Shown: positions 1 to 11,862 of the stretch, piece after piece
How the letters are laid out: each line of letters begins with the position of its first letter
Numbering within the stretch: the stretch's first letter is position 1
Source of the DNA: Ctena decussata
Lineage: Eukaryota; Mollusca; Bivalvia; Lucinida; Lucinidae
DNA: 64,000 nucleotides
Assembly (NCBI GenBank): GCA_963989385.1
Contig: OZ022502.1
Location: 8,090,501-8,154,500 of the forward strand
Direction: 5' to 3'
Translations under genes and position numbers: made by a program
Notes under the pieces: model-generated
The model's database searches: none
The model's input: only the letters and a program-made list of their open reading frames with translations
Told to the model about the DNA's origin: nothing

Positions 1-119
1 CCTCATCTACCCTTTGAGCAATTAACGAAGAGTCTTATCAACTTAGGCGGATGCCCAGGCTGATCTGAATCTGCGCTGGGCGCACAACCAATTTGTTGGT
101 TTTGTCGTGTCAGGGGTCA
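1..119. mobile_element. Family A palindromic MITE, cut by the window edge
   Basis: The right half of a roughly 220-240 bp palindromic element is present: modules like CCAGGCTGATCTGA, then CGCTGGGCGCACAACC, then an end resembling TTGGTTTTGTCGTGTC. The same modules recur in full copies at 12157, 14334, 16719, 35432, 37348, 50166, 50586 and 51974. The left half lies outside the window. It has no coding capacity, so a non-autonomous DNA element is inferred. Confidence 0.7.
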
Positions 120-689
120 TTTGCTTCTTTGCTGATTCCTTGTCTATATATCCCACTGGGTACACAACGTTGAATTGGCATTGACTCAACGTTGGTTCAA
201 CATTAGGACACTGAGTCGGCGTTCATGCAAAGTTTATTCAAACTAACAACTTTACTGTCCTCATTCTCTAGTATCGCGTTCTCCAAATACCCAGTTACAT
301 GTATATGTTAAACTTTTGCTCAAGTCGCACTTGTTTAAAACTTAATTCTGTATATACCGTTGAGGGTTTTCAAAGCTCAAATTATTATTTATTTGTTGGC
401 ATGATCTATTGCAACGCAGAATACGAATTCATATAAGTTTTAAGTCTTTCTTTTGAATCCGTTTTCAACTGATTTCATAAACATTTTATTGCATAACTCT
501 GTCTTCTTTCAAATACAATACTTTTTAAACCATACAAATAAAATAGCACAGACAAGAAAAATATAGAACCGGTATCGAACAAATTAACACAAGTATGAGT
601 AACTCATCAAATACAATGTTCTGTACACTTTTTAAAAGAATAAAACACAGCAATACAGGCAAAATATTTTTCAAACTCATATACTGTCT
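120..689. other. Unassigned AT-rich sequence before the satellite
   Basis: No ORF or clear repeat was recognised. At about 150-215 there is a short imperfect inverted stretch built on CAACGTTGAA and TTGGTTCAACATT. It resembles the ends near 43590 and 44720 (TGTTGAATCAATGTTG) and may be a small element remnant. Confidence 0.4.
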
Positions 690-3600
690 AAAGCTTACAC
701 TCTCACCTTAACCAAGTTGACTCAGGGCGATAATCTAGTTCTCTCTCACTCTCACCTTAAACATGTTGACTCACAGGGATAATCTAGTTCTGTCTCAAAC
801 TCACCTTAACCATGTTAACTCAGGGCGATAATCTAGTTCTGTCTCACTCTCACCTTAACCATGTTGACTTAGAGCGAAAGTCCACTTTTGTCTCACTCTC
901 ACCTTAACCATGTTGACTCAGGGCGATAATCTAGTTCTGTCTCACTCTCACCTTAACCATGTTGACTTAGAGCGATAATCTAGTTCTGTCTCACTCTCAC
1001 CTTAACCATGTAGACTCAGTGCGATAATCCAGTTCTGTCTCACTCTCACCTAAACCATGTTGACTCAGGGCGATAATCTAGTTCTGTCTCACTCTCACCT
1101 TAACCATGTTGACTCAGGGCGATAATCTAGTTCTGTCTCACTCTAACCTTAACTATGTTCACTTAGAGCGATAATCTAGTTTTGTCTCACTCTCACCTTA
1201 ACCATGTTGACTCAGGGCGATAATCTTGTTCTGTCTCACTCTCATCTTAACCATGTTAACTCAGGGCGATAATCTAGTTCTTTCTCACTCTCAGCTTAAT
1301 CATGCTGACTCAGGGCGATAATCTAGTTCTTTCTCACTCTCACCTTAACCATGAAGACTTAGAGCCATAATCTAGTTCTAGTAGCTCTTTCTCACTGTCA
1401 CCTTAACCATGTTAACTCAGGGCGATAATCTAGTTCTTTCTCACGCTCAGCTTAACCATGTTGACTCAGGGCGATAATTTAGTTCTGTCTCAGTGTCACC
1501 TTAACCATGTTGACTCAGGGCGATAATCTAGTTCTGTTTCACTCTCACCTTAACCATGTTGACTTAGAGCGATAATCTAGTTCTGTCTCACTCTCACCTT
1601 AACCATGTTGACTTAGAGCGATAATCTAGTTCTTTCTCATATTCACCCTAACCATGTTGACTTAGAGCGATAATCGAGTTTGGTCTTACTCTCACCTTAA
1701 CCATGTTGACTTAGAGCGATAATCTAGTTCTTTCTCACTCTCACTTTAAGCAAGCTGACTTAGACCGATGATCTAGTTCTTTCTCACTCTCACCTTAACC
1801 AGATTAGTCTCACTCACACCTTAAACCATGTTGACTCAGAGCGATAATCTTGTTCTGTCTCATTGTCACCTTAACCATGTTGACTTAGAGCGATAATCTA
1901 GTTCTGTTTCACCTTCACCTTATTCATTACACCTTAGGGCGATAATCTAGTTCTGTCTCACTCTCACCTTAACCATGTTGACTCAGAGCGATAATCTAGT
2001 TCTGTCTAATTCTCACCTTAACTATGATGAATCAGGGCGATAATCTTGTTCTGTTTCTTCTCACCTTAACAATGTTAACTCAGTGCGATAATCTAGTTCT
2101 GTCTCACTCTCACCTAAACCATGTTGACTTAGAGCGATAATCTAGTTCTGTCTCACTCTCACCTTATCCATGTTGACTCAGGGCGATAATCTAGTTCTGT
2201 CTCACTCTCACCTTAACCATGTTGACTCAGGGCGATAATCTAGTTCTGTCTCACTCTAACCTTAACTATGTTCACTTAGAGCGATAATCTAGTTTTGTCT
2301 CACTCTCACCTTAACCATGTTGACTCAGGGCGATAATCTTGTTCTGTCTCACTCTCACCTTAACCATGATGACTCTGGGCGATAATCTAGTTCTGTCTCA
2401 CTCTCACCTTAACCATGTTGACTCAGTGCGATAATCTAGTTCTGTCTCACTCTCACCTTAACCATGTTGACTTAGAGCGATTATCTAGTTCTGTCTCACT
2501 CTCACCTTAACCATGTTGACTCAGTGCGATAATCTAGTTCTGTCTCACTCTAACCTTAACCATGTTGACTTAGAGCGATAATCAAGTTCTGTCTCACTCT
2601 CACCTTAACCATGTTGACTCAGGGCGATAATCTTGTTCTGTCTCACTCTCACCTTAACCATTTTGACTCAGGGCGATCATCTAGTTCTGTCTCACTCTCA
2701 CCTTAACCATGTTGACTCAGGGAGATAATCTTGTTCTGTCTCACTCTCACATTAACCATGATGACTCAGGGCGATAATCATGTTTTGTCGCAATCTCATC
2801 TTAAACATGTTAACTCAAGGAAGGCGATAATCTAGTTTTGTCTTACTCTCACCTTAAACCATGTTGACTCAGGGCGATAATCTTGTTTTGCCTCACTCTC
2901 ACATACACAATGTTGACTCAGGGCGATAATCTAGTTCTGTCTTACTCTCACCTTAACCATGTTAACTCAAGGCGATAATCAAATTTTATCTAACTCTCGC
3001 CTTAACCATGTTGACTTAGAGCGATAATCTAGTTCTTTCTCACTCTCACCTTAACTATGTCGACTCAGGGCGATAATCTAGTACTTTCTCACTCTCACCT
3101 TAATCATGCTGACTCAGGGCGATGATCTAGTTCTGTCTCACTCCCACCTTAACCATGTTGACTTAGAGCGATAATCTAGTTCTTACTCATTCGCACCTTA
3201 ACCATGTGGACTTAGAGCGATAATCTAGTTCTTTCTCATTCTCACCTTAACCATGTGGACTTAGAGGGATAATCGAGTTTGGTCTCACTCTCACCTTAAC
3301 CATGTTGCCTTAGGGCGATAATCTAGTTCTTTCTCACTTTCACCTTAACGATTTTGACTTAGAGCGATAATCTAGTTCTGTCTCACTCTCACCTTAACCA
3401 TGTTGACTGAGAGCGATAATCGAGCTTGGTCTCACTCTCACCTTAACCGTGTTTTCTCAAGGCGATTATCCAATGTTATCTAACTCTCGCCTTAACCATG
3501 TTGACTTAGAGCGATAATCTAGTTCTTTCTCACCCTTATCTTAACTATGTCGACTCAGGGCGATAATCTAGTTCTTTCTCACTCTCACCTTAATCATGCT

Positions 3601-5235
3601 GACTTAGAGCGATAATCAAGTCCTTTCTTACTCTCATCTTAACCATGTTAACTCAGGGCGATAATCTAGTTCTTACTCACTCTCAGCTTAATCATGCTGA
3701 CTCAGGGCGATAATCTAGTTCTTTCTCACTCTCACCTTAACCATGAAGACTTAGAGCCATAATCTAGTTCTAGTAGCTCTTTCTCACTGTCACCTTAACC
3801 ATGTTAACTCAGGGCGATAATCTAGTTCTTTCTCACGCTCAGCTTAACCATGTTGACTCAGGGCGATAATTTAGTTCTGTCTCAGTGTCACCTTAACCAT
3901 GTTGACTCAGGGCGATAATCTAGTTCTGTTTCACTCTCACCTTAACCATGTTGACTTAGAGCGATAATCTAGTTCTGTCTCACTCTCACCTTAACCATGT
4001 TGACTTAGAGCGATAATCTAGTTCTTTCTCATATTCACCCTAACCATGTTGACTTAGAGCGATAATCGAGTTTGGTCTTACTCTCACCTTAACCATGTTG
4101 ACTTAGAGCGATAATCTAGTTCTTTCTCACTCTCACCTTAAGCAAGCTGACTTAGACCGATGATCTAGTTCTTTCTCACTCTCACCTTAACCAGATTAGT
4201 CTCACTCACACGTTAAACCATGTTGACTCAGAGCGATAATCTTGTTCTGTCTCATTGTCACCTTAACCATGTTGACTTAGAGCGATAATCTAGTTCTGTT
4301 TCACCTTCACCTTATTCATTACACCTCAGGGCGATAATCTAGTTCTGTCTCACTCTCACCTTAACCATGTTGACTCAGAGCGATAATCTAGTTCTGTCTA
4401 ATTCTCACCTTAACTATGATGAATCAGGGCGATAATCTTGTTCTGTTTCTTCTCACCTTAACAATGTTAACTCAGCGTGATAGTCTAGTTCTGTCTCCGT
4501 CACACCTTAACCATGTTAACTCAGCGCGATAATCTAGTTCTGTCTCACTCTCACCTTAACCATGTTGACTTTGAGCAATTATCTAGTTCTTCCTTATTCT
4601 CGCCTTAACCATGTGGAGTAAGAGCGTTAATCGAGTATGGTCTCACTGTAACCTTGACCATGTTGACCTAGGGCGATAATCTAGTTCTGTCTCACTCTCA
4701 CCTTAACCATGTTGACCTAGGGCGATAATCTAGTTTTGTCTCACTCTCATCCTAAACATGTTAACTCAAGGCGATAATCTAGTTTTGTCTGACTCTCACC
4801 TTTAACCATGTTGACTTAGGACGATAATCTTGTTCTGTCTCACTCTCACCTTAACCATGTTGACTTAGAGCGATAATCTAGTTCTGCCTCACTCTCACCT
4901 TAACCATGTTGACTCAGGGCGATAATCTAGTTCTCTCTGACTCTAACCTTAACCATGTTGACTTAGGGCGATAATCTAGTTCTGTCTCACTCTCACCTTA
5001 ACCATGTTGACTTAGAGCGATAATCGAGTTCTGTCTCACTCTCACCTTAACCATGTTGACTCAGGGCGATAATCGAGTATGGTCTCACTCTCACCTTAAT
5101 TATGTTGACTTAGAGCGATAAACTAGTTCTGTCTCACTGTCACCTTAACCATGTTGACTTAGGGCGATAATCTAGTTCTGTCTCACTCTCGCCATAACCA
5201 TGCTACCTCAGAGCGATAATCCAGTTCTTCCTCAC
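690..5235. repeat. 49-bp satellite array with higher-order structure
   Basis: A tandem array of about 93 units, each beginning near TCTCACTCTCACCTTAACC, followed by ATGTTGACTCAGGGCG and ATAATCTAGTTCTG. Successive TCTCACTCTC starts (for example 1087 and 1136) are 49 bp apart. Two interleaved unit subtypes differ in linked positions: CTCAGGGCG versus CTTAGAGCG. A block at about 1241-2093 recurs at about 3633-4485, offset 2392 bp, including the same rare insertion (CTAGTAGCTC) and the same short unit (CCAGATTAGTCTC). A second duplication offset is 490 bp, ten units (TAACTCTCGC at 2991 and 3481). The array stops at a short CA run (about 5233-5249). It has no coding capacity. Centromeric, telomere-proximal or dispersed status cannot be told from one window. 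Confidence 0.95.
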
Positions 5236-5548
5236 ACACACACACACATCAGGTATACATTTTAGAATACAGTTTTACTTAAAATTAGGAATCAGGGTCC
5301 AGGACTGCAATCATCTTTTAAAGTTAAGGTCACCTGAACGTTAAGGGAGGTACATGTAATTTTGTGCATAAAAAAGTAGCGTCTGAGAAACGTTTTTCGA
5401 ATCATGTTTTTGTGATTGATTGCATCCTAAAAGGGTTCAAAAGTTTAAAAATTCATAATTATATTAACAGAATAAAACACGACCTTGAAATTTAAGACTT
5501 TAAAGTTATAGTGACCTAACTTTAAGGAACGATTGTTATTCTAGACCC

Positions 5549-5699
5549 TGGCCCAGAGATTGTAAAACTTGAGTGCATTCTCAAACTCAAAATAAAGCAC
5601 ACTGATTGCCTGCTTCCGAGTACATGCTCGGAAGCAGCCAATCAGTGTGCTTTATTTTGAGTTTGAAATTATTCTCAAGGTTTATAACCTCGAACCCTG
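5549..5699. mobile_element. Family C hairpin MITE (copy 1)
   Basis: A near-perfect inverted repeat. The left arm reads TCTCAAACTCAAAATAAAGC then ACACTGATTG, the centre is CCGAGTACATGCTCGG, and the right arm is the reverse complement. Outer ends resemble GTAAAACTTGAG and TCAAGGTTTATAACCTCG. A second copy lies at 13474-13626. It has no coding capacity. Confidence 0.85.
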
Positions 5700-5792
5700 A
5701 TATGTTTTTTCAACTGTAATGGACGCCGGAGCCTATTGGCTTGTACTTGCCGAGGGAAATATTTACTTAAAATACCCCAAAGTTGTTGAAAA

Positions 5793-5985
5793 AGCAAATG
5801 GCGTAGATCAAGACGAAGCCGCGGCTCATTACGAGCCGCCTCATCTCGATCTACACTGTTTGCCTTCTAGTCTCGGAGTTTTCAATATGACAAAGCTTGG
5901 ACGAAACATTATTTTTATTATTTATTTTTTTATATTTGACAGACGTTAATTCTGTCGTCTGCGTTTTGCTTTTGTGGCCCTTTAA
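5793..5985. mobile_element. Family B MITE abutting the opsin stop codon
   Basis: The palindromic core is degenerate: GGCGTAGATCAAGACGAAGC, then GCGGCTCATTACGAGCCGC, then TCGATCTACACTGTTTGCC. The right arm (ACGTTAATTCTGTCGTCTGC, then CCCTTTAAGAG) matches the arms of copies at 6781, 38772 and 40454. The right end falls within a few bases of the opsin stop at 5989-5991, so the element forms the start of the 3' UTR on the minus strand. Confidence 0.75.
5921..5926 (-). promoter_or_regulatory. Candidate poly(A) signal for the opsin gene
   Basis: On the minus strand this reads AATAAA, about 63 nt past the stop codon, within an A-rich stretch of the adjoining MITE. Position and motif suit a polyadenylation signal. 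Transcript evidence would be needed, because such A-rich tracts contain the motif by chance. Confidence 0.4.
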
Positions 5986-5988
5986 GAG

Positions 5989-6386
5989 CTAAACTGTTGT
6001 TACGCGTTCAACAAGTGTATTAGAGCTAGTGGGTATGGCACTTGACGACTTTGACACTTCCGGTAAAACTTTGATTGATTTAATCCTAGTCAGTGACGTT
6101 GTTTCCGGGTTAGATTTTCCAGGAGAAATTTGGCGTCCAGTGATAAAACGTAAAACAGTTGACTGTTTTAGCGCTGCGAAATATTGTGTCATTTTGTAGA
6201 CATCATCGAAGAATGCCCTCTGGAATTTCTTATTTCTTCCAAGGTAGATAATAGGATTCCACACGACAGATGACTTGGCCATCATCACAGGAAGAATGTT
6301 CAGAATATCCGTGACGTAGAAGTTGTCACAAAAAGCTTGAAGAAAGGCAACAATGGCGTATGGTCCCCATGACAGCAGGAAAAACA
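5989..6386 (-). CDS. Opsin, coding exon 3 (end of TM6, TM7, C-tail)
   Basis: This exon encodes residues 245-375 plus two bases of the split codon 244. The minus strand shows a polypyrimidine tract and acceptor TTGTCTTTTTCAG just before it. It starts with FFLLSWGPYAIV, the TM6 W-x-P-Y motif. TM7 carries MMAKSSVVWNPIIY: Lys281 sits six residues before the Asn of NPxxY, exactly where opsins bind retinal through a Schiff base. Helix 8 begins LGRNKKFQRAF. The C-tail (about residues 305-375) is rich in Ser and Thr, plausible targets for GPCR kinase, and ends T-T-V, matching a class I PDZ-ligand pattern. The stop is TAG, immediately followed by a MITE. Family membership is secure from the lysine and NPxxY context; the opsin subtype is not resolved. 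Confidence 0.9.
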
Positions 6387-6780
6387 CTGAAAAAGACAAA
6401 TATATGAAGGTGAAAACAAAGCCTTAACAGAATGCACAGATCGGCAGGCAAATATGATCCGTCATTCAACTTCTTAGCACAGAATATTGCCAAGATGTTT
6501 AAGGTGAATTGGTACACTTAAATGTTATTTCCCTTCTCAATGGGCGTCAACACTTACAGGAAAAAAACTCTAGAAGTGAATGTTTTCCTTCGAGTTGATT
6601 CCTGTCTTGAAGGGGTCTTCGCTCAGAGAAGCAAGGTTGTTTCTCTTTGTAAAATGACGTAAAACATAAAGTGTGCCCATTCTTATTAGGCTCTAACAGA
6701 CAAAGGCACTTCAGTGTAACAGGACAAAGCATTGTTGACTATAGCAAAAACTGCCGCATGGTGGCCGTTTCACTGAGCAA

Positions 6781-6974
6781 CTGAACCCTTAATGCGCCAA
6801 AAAGCAGACGACAAAATTTACTTCTGCAGAATTTCAAAAAATGTTTCATTCAAGAGATGTTATATTGAGAATTCGACCACTAGAGGGCAAACAGTGTAAA
6901 TTCAGATGAGGTGGCTCATTATCTGCATCTACACTGTTTGCAAATTTAACTATTTTAATTTTTGGCGCTTTAAC
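6781..6974. mobile_element. Family B MITE, complete copy
   Basis: It starts near AACCCTTAATGCGCC, followed by AAAAAGCAGACGACAAAATT, and ends TTTTTGGCGCTTTAA. The core is GCAAACAGTGTAAATTCAG, then GATGAGGTGGCTCATTATC, then ATCTACACTGTTTGC. It lies in opsin intron 2. Confidence 0.85.
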
Positions 6975-7045
6975 AAATTTGTGGTAAAAGATTTAAGTAA
7001 TTATGTAATGGTAAACCATAATGTCAATTTATTTAAAGTGCATGG

Positions 7046-7574
7046 TAACCATCACATATGTGCGTGATGGAAATCCATAAGTCCCCAGACTGACCACAAG
7101 GTGTCACTACATGTCCGAAGGATGAAACGTGATGGAAAGCCATAACGTTGGTTTCTTCTGGTGTTATGGTTGACCATATCAAAACCAAAAACCCTCAAGT
7201 ACTTGTCAACTGAGAAACTGGAGCAAAATCTTGAGTAACTCATACAAGTAGGATCTGTTGCGAAAAAGCAAGCATTGTAGACAATTTTGAACGTAACAGA
7301 ATAGAAATAAAAAATAGAAAGAAAACAAGCCAAATACACACCAGTGTTTACCTAATTTTGACCATAATTCTGCAGAAATAACCAAAATACAGACTGTTTA
7401 TGATGAGAATAGCTAAGGGTTGGACCAAATATCAATTTTAAATGTAGATAGGTCATACCGAATGCTGCCAGTGGGTTAAATTGTCATTTTAGTGAGTTGG
7501 ACTGAAAACTGTAAGAGTTATGGCTGACCATCACAAATGTGCGTGATGGAAAACCGTAAGTCCCCAGACTGATT
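7046..7574. repeat. Direct repeat pair flanking unassigned sequence
   Basis: A stretch of about 48 bp (ACCATCACATATGTGCGTGA, then TGGAAATCCATAAGTCCCC) at 7046-7094 recurs at 7526-7574 with a few changes, and a shorter variant lies near 7126. It sits in intron 2. It could be the ends of an old element or a degraded tandem repeat. Confidence 0.5.
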
Positions 7575-7752
7575 AGTAAGCGGTGAAAATGGTGAGGGAG
7601 TTTATTAAAGAAAATAATATCGAATCGGGTAAGAAAATTAGTTACATCGCAAGTCTTACCAGGCCGATTTGAACATAATTAATTGTAGTTAGCCCGTTTA
7701 AAAATTACGCTCTTTTCGCTAAAGCAATTGTCAGCGTTTTAGGGTAAACGGT

Positions 7753-7946
7753 AAAGTCGGTTAAATTCGGACAGCGGGTAAATTCGAACAATGACATTGT
7801 TTACTTTATATGTCAGTTGTTTGGAATTAAAACAAAATTAACCGAGCAAACAGTGGAATTCCTGATGATAGCCGTCTCATCTGGATTTTCACTGTTTGCA
7901 GTGGTATGTCCGAATTTACCCGCTGTCCGAATTTACCAGACCTTAC
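7753..7946. mobile_element. MITE with family B core and different arms
   Basis: The arms read GTAAATTCGGACAGCGGGTA and, at the other end, CCGAATTTACCCGCTGTCC. The core has GCAAACAGTGGAATTCC, a palindromic middle, and TCACTGTTTGC. The same arms and core occur at 18888-19105. The core matches family B elements whose arms are unrelated. Confidence 0.8.
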
Positions 7947-8224
7947 CTATATCAAGAAACTAGGTAGGGCCAAACATTTACGCAAAATACGTTACAAGAA
8001 CAAGTAAAAAATTGGCGTTAGTGTGATATGATTCAGATTCACAATCATCACGTTTTACCGCTTCTACTAATGAAATTTCATTACAATATTAGTTTTCTGT
8101 TAAATATATAGAGCTTTTGGTTCATTTATTGTGTGTGAATATAAATTATGTACTTTTCATTCTCTTGTTCAACAGGTTTTGTGTGAACGACGATAATGAC
8201 GCTCCTATTATTATCATGACACTT

Positions 8225-8760
8225 CCAGGTATAGATTTGAGGCCCTCCCAGGGGTTTGGGGGAGCTGGGAAAAATGGCCATTTATTTTCAGGGAGCTGGG
8301 ATCACTAGCAATTATTGTCAGGGAGCTAGGGAACAAGCTCTTAATTTTGGGGAGCTGGGGAGCACTGTCAGAATGTGATTTTCTAAATCATTTTGGCTTC
8401 TGGGGAGCTGCGCCCCCAAGACCCCCAATTTATACATACCAATAGTAACATTTCAGTCATTCTTTTTTTTAAAAAAAAAAAACGACTTCTGATGGGCATT
8501 CAGGCGTGCAAATGCTAGCATTTGGGGTTCAATTCTGGCTAGAGGCGGAAATGATTTCCAAACAATTTTAGGGAGCATGCTTGTATATTTTTAAGGAACT
8601 GGGGAGCCGGTGAATTACTTTTAGGGATTTGGGAAGTAGTAGCAAAATAATTTTAGGGAGCACGAGAAAATATTTTAAGCGAGCAGGGGAGAATTGGGCA
8701 TTATTTTCAGGGAGCAAGGGAGCAATGATCCCCGCCCCCCCCCCGCCCCCTTGGGGGGAA
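8225..8760. repeat. Degenerate minisatellite based on GGGAGCTGGG
   Basis: Units of roughly 36-42 bp each carry GGGAGCTGGG or GGGAGCA(A/C)GGGAG, separated by AT-rich spacers (for example TTATTTTCAGGGAGC twice). Interruptions include a T/A run near 8463 and a C run at 8733-8748. The short ORFs across it on both strands are low-complexity and not credible genes. Confidence 0.65.
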
Positions 8761-8879
8761 TTCAGTTTTGTACAGAAAACTGATGCTCGAACAAGTTGTT
8801 GTTGTTTAGCAAGGTCACAGTCCCTGGGCACAAAAAAACAACAAAACATAATTTCAAAAATCTCCTCAAAAGCCACTGT

Positions 8880-9967
8880 GGCAGTTGTTACCAAATTTCA
8901 TATAGAGTCTCCAGGGGCCGAGAGAACAAACATTTGTGCAAGTGGTTCAGATCGGATGACCAACATGGCCGCCATGCCCATATATGGTAAAAACATTTTA
9001 AAATCTTCTCCTCCAGAACCAATTGACAAATGGCCTTGAAACTTAATAAGTAGAATCAGGTACTCAACTACTACCAAGAATGTTCAAATGATAGCCTTGG
9101 GTTGACGCTGCCTGTTTTTACGGCAAGGACAAATATTGGAAAATACCAGAACATAAGATTTCATGGAAAGTTTTGAAGATTTTGGCCAAAGATTTAGCTC
9201 CCCTCTTAGTTTTTCCAGTATTGTGCTTGTCCGGTAAGTATTGAAGTGAACTAAATGAAACTTCATGCATTGATAGAGGGCACTGAGAGGAAGTGCCGAG
9301 CACAAGAACCATAAACATGTCACAAGTAATTACGGGGTTAGCTCCCTTATTATTTTTCCAGTATTTTGCTTGTCCGAAGCATTTATCTTTAAGTACTGAA
9401 GGAAATGTAATAAACTTAAAATATTGATAGAGGGCAATGAGAGGGAGTGCAGAGCACAAGAACAATAACTTTGATAATTTTGAATAATATTGGAGTTACT
9501 TCCCTTCTTATGTTTTCTCACATGGTGCTTGTCCGGAGCATATCTCTAAAAGTATTGAAAAGGATTGAATGAAATTTCATACAATAACAGAGGACAATGA
9601 GAGGAAGTGTAGAGCACAAAAACCATAACCCTTACATGCAAATAATTTTGGACTTATTTCCCTTCTTTTTTTATTTCTCATTGATTTGCTTGTACGGGGC
9701 ATGTCTCTGAAAGTATAAAAGGTATTTAAACAAAATTTAACTATAAATAAAGGGCAGTTTCATCAGGATACCCATTTCACTATTGCACTTCATCGGTTCC
9801 ACCGATTCTCTTGTTAGCAATAGAGGTCGTCATTCTTTGACTTTTAACCAAGTTGTCTCATATTTTGACAGCTTCAAACTATCTCGTTTGTTAAAATGAT
9901 GACTTTAGTTTGACCTTTGACCTTTTTACTCAGGTGGGCAATTCAGGGCCCCATGGCCCTTTTGTTA
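8880..9967. mobile_element. Modular repeat element related to 54318-56290
   Basis: It opens with one module containing ATGGCCGCCATGCCCATAT, the same as modules in the large element at 54.3 kb. About four tandem modules of roughly 142-161 bp follow, marked by GCTTGTCCGG(T/A)(A/G) at 9225, 9367, 9528 and 9688 (the last as GCTTGTACGG). It ends with CAGGTGGGCAATTCAGGG, then CCCCATGGCCCTTTTGTT, matching the 56.26-kb end CAGGTGAGCTACAGG, CCATTGGCCCTCTGG. No transposase is visible. Confidence 0.7.
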
Positions 9968-10149
9968 TATTTACCAGAAATCAACAACGTATTGTCGCGG
10001 GTATATGTACATGTACGCAACATACAATACTGATGCAAAAAAGCGGCGATGGTCGGAGACATGTGCGCGCAGAAAGAAACTTGAGGCAATATTCAACTAT
10101 AGCACAGTGACCTGTATCTATATAGGTCATTGATAAGCAGGATCAATGT

Positions 10150-10280
10150 GATCTTCACGTGTTTTTATTTAGATATTGTCACCTGTAATATGCATGAATG
10201 CATACTTTTTCTCATATGCCACCTGCATGTGGCCTGAGAGATACTTTCAAAATAAAGTTTTGTTCTGTTCTGTTCTGTTT
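10150..10280 (+). mobile_element. Probable retroposon 3' end
   Basis: Sequence ending AATAAAGTTTTGTTCTG, with the pentamer TGTTC repeated, looks like the 3' tail of a non-LTR element or SINE in plus orientation. No coding part is attached. The inference rests only on the AATAAA followed by a short tandem tail. Confidence 0.4.
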
Positions 10281-10459
10281 AAATATGGAATGCCTTTAAT
10301 TGCCTACCGTAAAAGGTCAAACAATTAGAATACCTAAAATGATAAGCGTAAAAGTCCTAAAATGGAACATTTTTCACAATGTAGTAATGCTTCTAAAGTA
10401 TGCAGATGAAATGGCAAACTGACAGTGTAGATTCTGATCCCCAAGTTAAAGTCTGATCT

Positions 10460-10703
10460 GGCCCCGAGGTTATAAAACTTTTTTCATGCTCAACTCAGCT
10501 GAGCATGACATTTTACCTGCTAATAAATAGCAAATTGTTGGTAAGTACAATTATTTTCTAGTTCAGTTTAGCTGAGTAGGAAATTTTCTCTGCTTATGAA
10601 TATGAAAATGCCAACATTAGTTGGCATTTTCATATTTATCAGCAGAGAAAATTTCATGCTCAGCTGAGTTGAGCACGAAAAAAGTTTTATGACCTCGGGG
10701 CCA
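10460..10703. mobile_element. Family D palindromic MITE (copy 1)
   Basis: Ends are GGCCCCGAGGTTATAAAAC and its inverse TTTTATGACCTCGGGGCC. Inner arms carry CATGCTCAACTCAGCTGAG, and the centre is CCAACATTAGTTGG. Other copies are at 41491-41750 and, interrupted, at 12496-13310. It lies in opsin intron 2. Confidence 0.88.
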
Positions 10704-11792
10704 GGTCTCACGTTGTTTGCTCAGTCCTATGTCCTAATTTATAGAGCTTTCAGATTATACTTAATTTGTGTGACAAAGATGCTGAGATAAAGCAGTTACA
10801 TGGCCTACATAGGAAAATGTCCATTTGGGAGTTTGCAAAGTTCTAACGTCAATCAAGAGATCAATTCTAGAATTTAGTGGTATAACTCTCAAGTCGGAAT
10901 AGACAATAAAAATCTTTAACTTGACAGACCTTCAGGGTGTCTGTTAAATCCGTATCCTAGTCGACTCCTGGGGACGAAGATAAAACTCCTAAACAACAAC
11001 AGCAGCTGCTTCAGCTTGTTAATACCCTAGTTCACCTAAAGAATGAATTTCGTTTTTCTGATGTTTATCGAAGTATAAACTACATTGGATCGCGTGCAAA
11101 GTAATTGAATCCTGAAGGGGTTTATGTAAACTTTGTTAGCGACCCAATATAACTTATATTTAATAAACGCCAGAAAAAGTAAGTTCATTGCTTATGTTTA
11201 TATTCTTTTCTATCTGTTATTTGACAACATATTTGCGGGAGGGGCTACAGTTGAAGCAGAAAAAACAAAACAAAATCATTTATATACACAGTTTTTCTAC
11301 CAAAAGCGGAGCAGCGTCAACGACCTAACAGCGACGTCATAACTTCGCCTACGTCCAATCAGACTGGAGAGAACCGTGGTTTATTCTGACATCACTTAAC
11401 CTAATGCAACGTCGCGTGGACATGTAGTTATTGAAATACAAACTACATACCGCTCTAAGGCTTTTCATTAAATGATCTGAGAATGTAAGTATTGAAGTAT
11501 AAACTACATAACGTTCTAATGGTTTACCACGGGGCTTTTCAATAAATCACTGAGAATGTAAATGTCAAGGCTTATCCAGATTCACCACGCACTTCTTTGA
11601 CATAAAAGGGCAAGATACACCTATTGCTTATATAAATATATCCAGACCCTGCAGAGCTATCGTGCTAATGGTGTATACATACACTAAACCATGTTTACAA
11701 AGGGCCCTAACTTGCCTGATTCTCTTTGTGCTTCTCTAGTCGATATAGGGTCTGGTTGACACTTTTATCTTGGACTCGTACTCTATACTTAC
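10704..11792. other. Intron 2 sequence without recognised element
   Basis: AT-rich intronic sequence. Two similar stretches near 11060 (GAAGTATAAACTACATTGG) and 11494 (GAAGTATAAACTACATAAC), with a third variant near 11435, hint at a degraded repeat. No conserved coding signal was seen apart from the opsin exon that follows. Confidence 0.4.
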
Positions 11793-11862
11793 CTATCATA
11801 GTGAGGCTTATTATGGCAACACGAATCTCTTTTGACTGAAGTCTCGCCGGGCTCTCACGCAC
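11793..11862 (-). CDS. Opsin, coding exon 2 (70-nt micro-exon)
   Basis: This exon is too short to appear as a conventional ORF. On the minus strand it follows TTTTACAG and precedes GTAAGT. Read in phase 0 from exon 1 it gives VRESPARLQSKEIRVAIISL then TMI, plus one base of codon 244 (residues 221-243). That is the third intracellular loop and the first half of TM6. Its length (3n+1) exactly bridges the phase 0 donor of exon 1 and the phase 1 acceptor of exon 3. The product continues smoothly from YVRIFVK into VFFLLSWGPYA. The basic loop before TM6 is the usual G-protein contact of this receptor class. Phase match, consensus splice sites and sensible TM6 sequence make it convincing without transcript data. 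Confidence 0.88.

Noticed and set aside
690..5235. CRISPR-like regular array
   Set aside because: Units are contiguous 49-bp tandem repeats with no unique spacers, and the surroundings are eukaryotic; it is a satellite.
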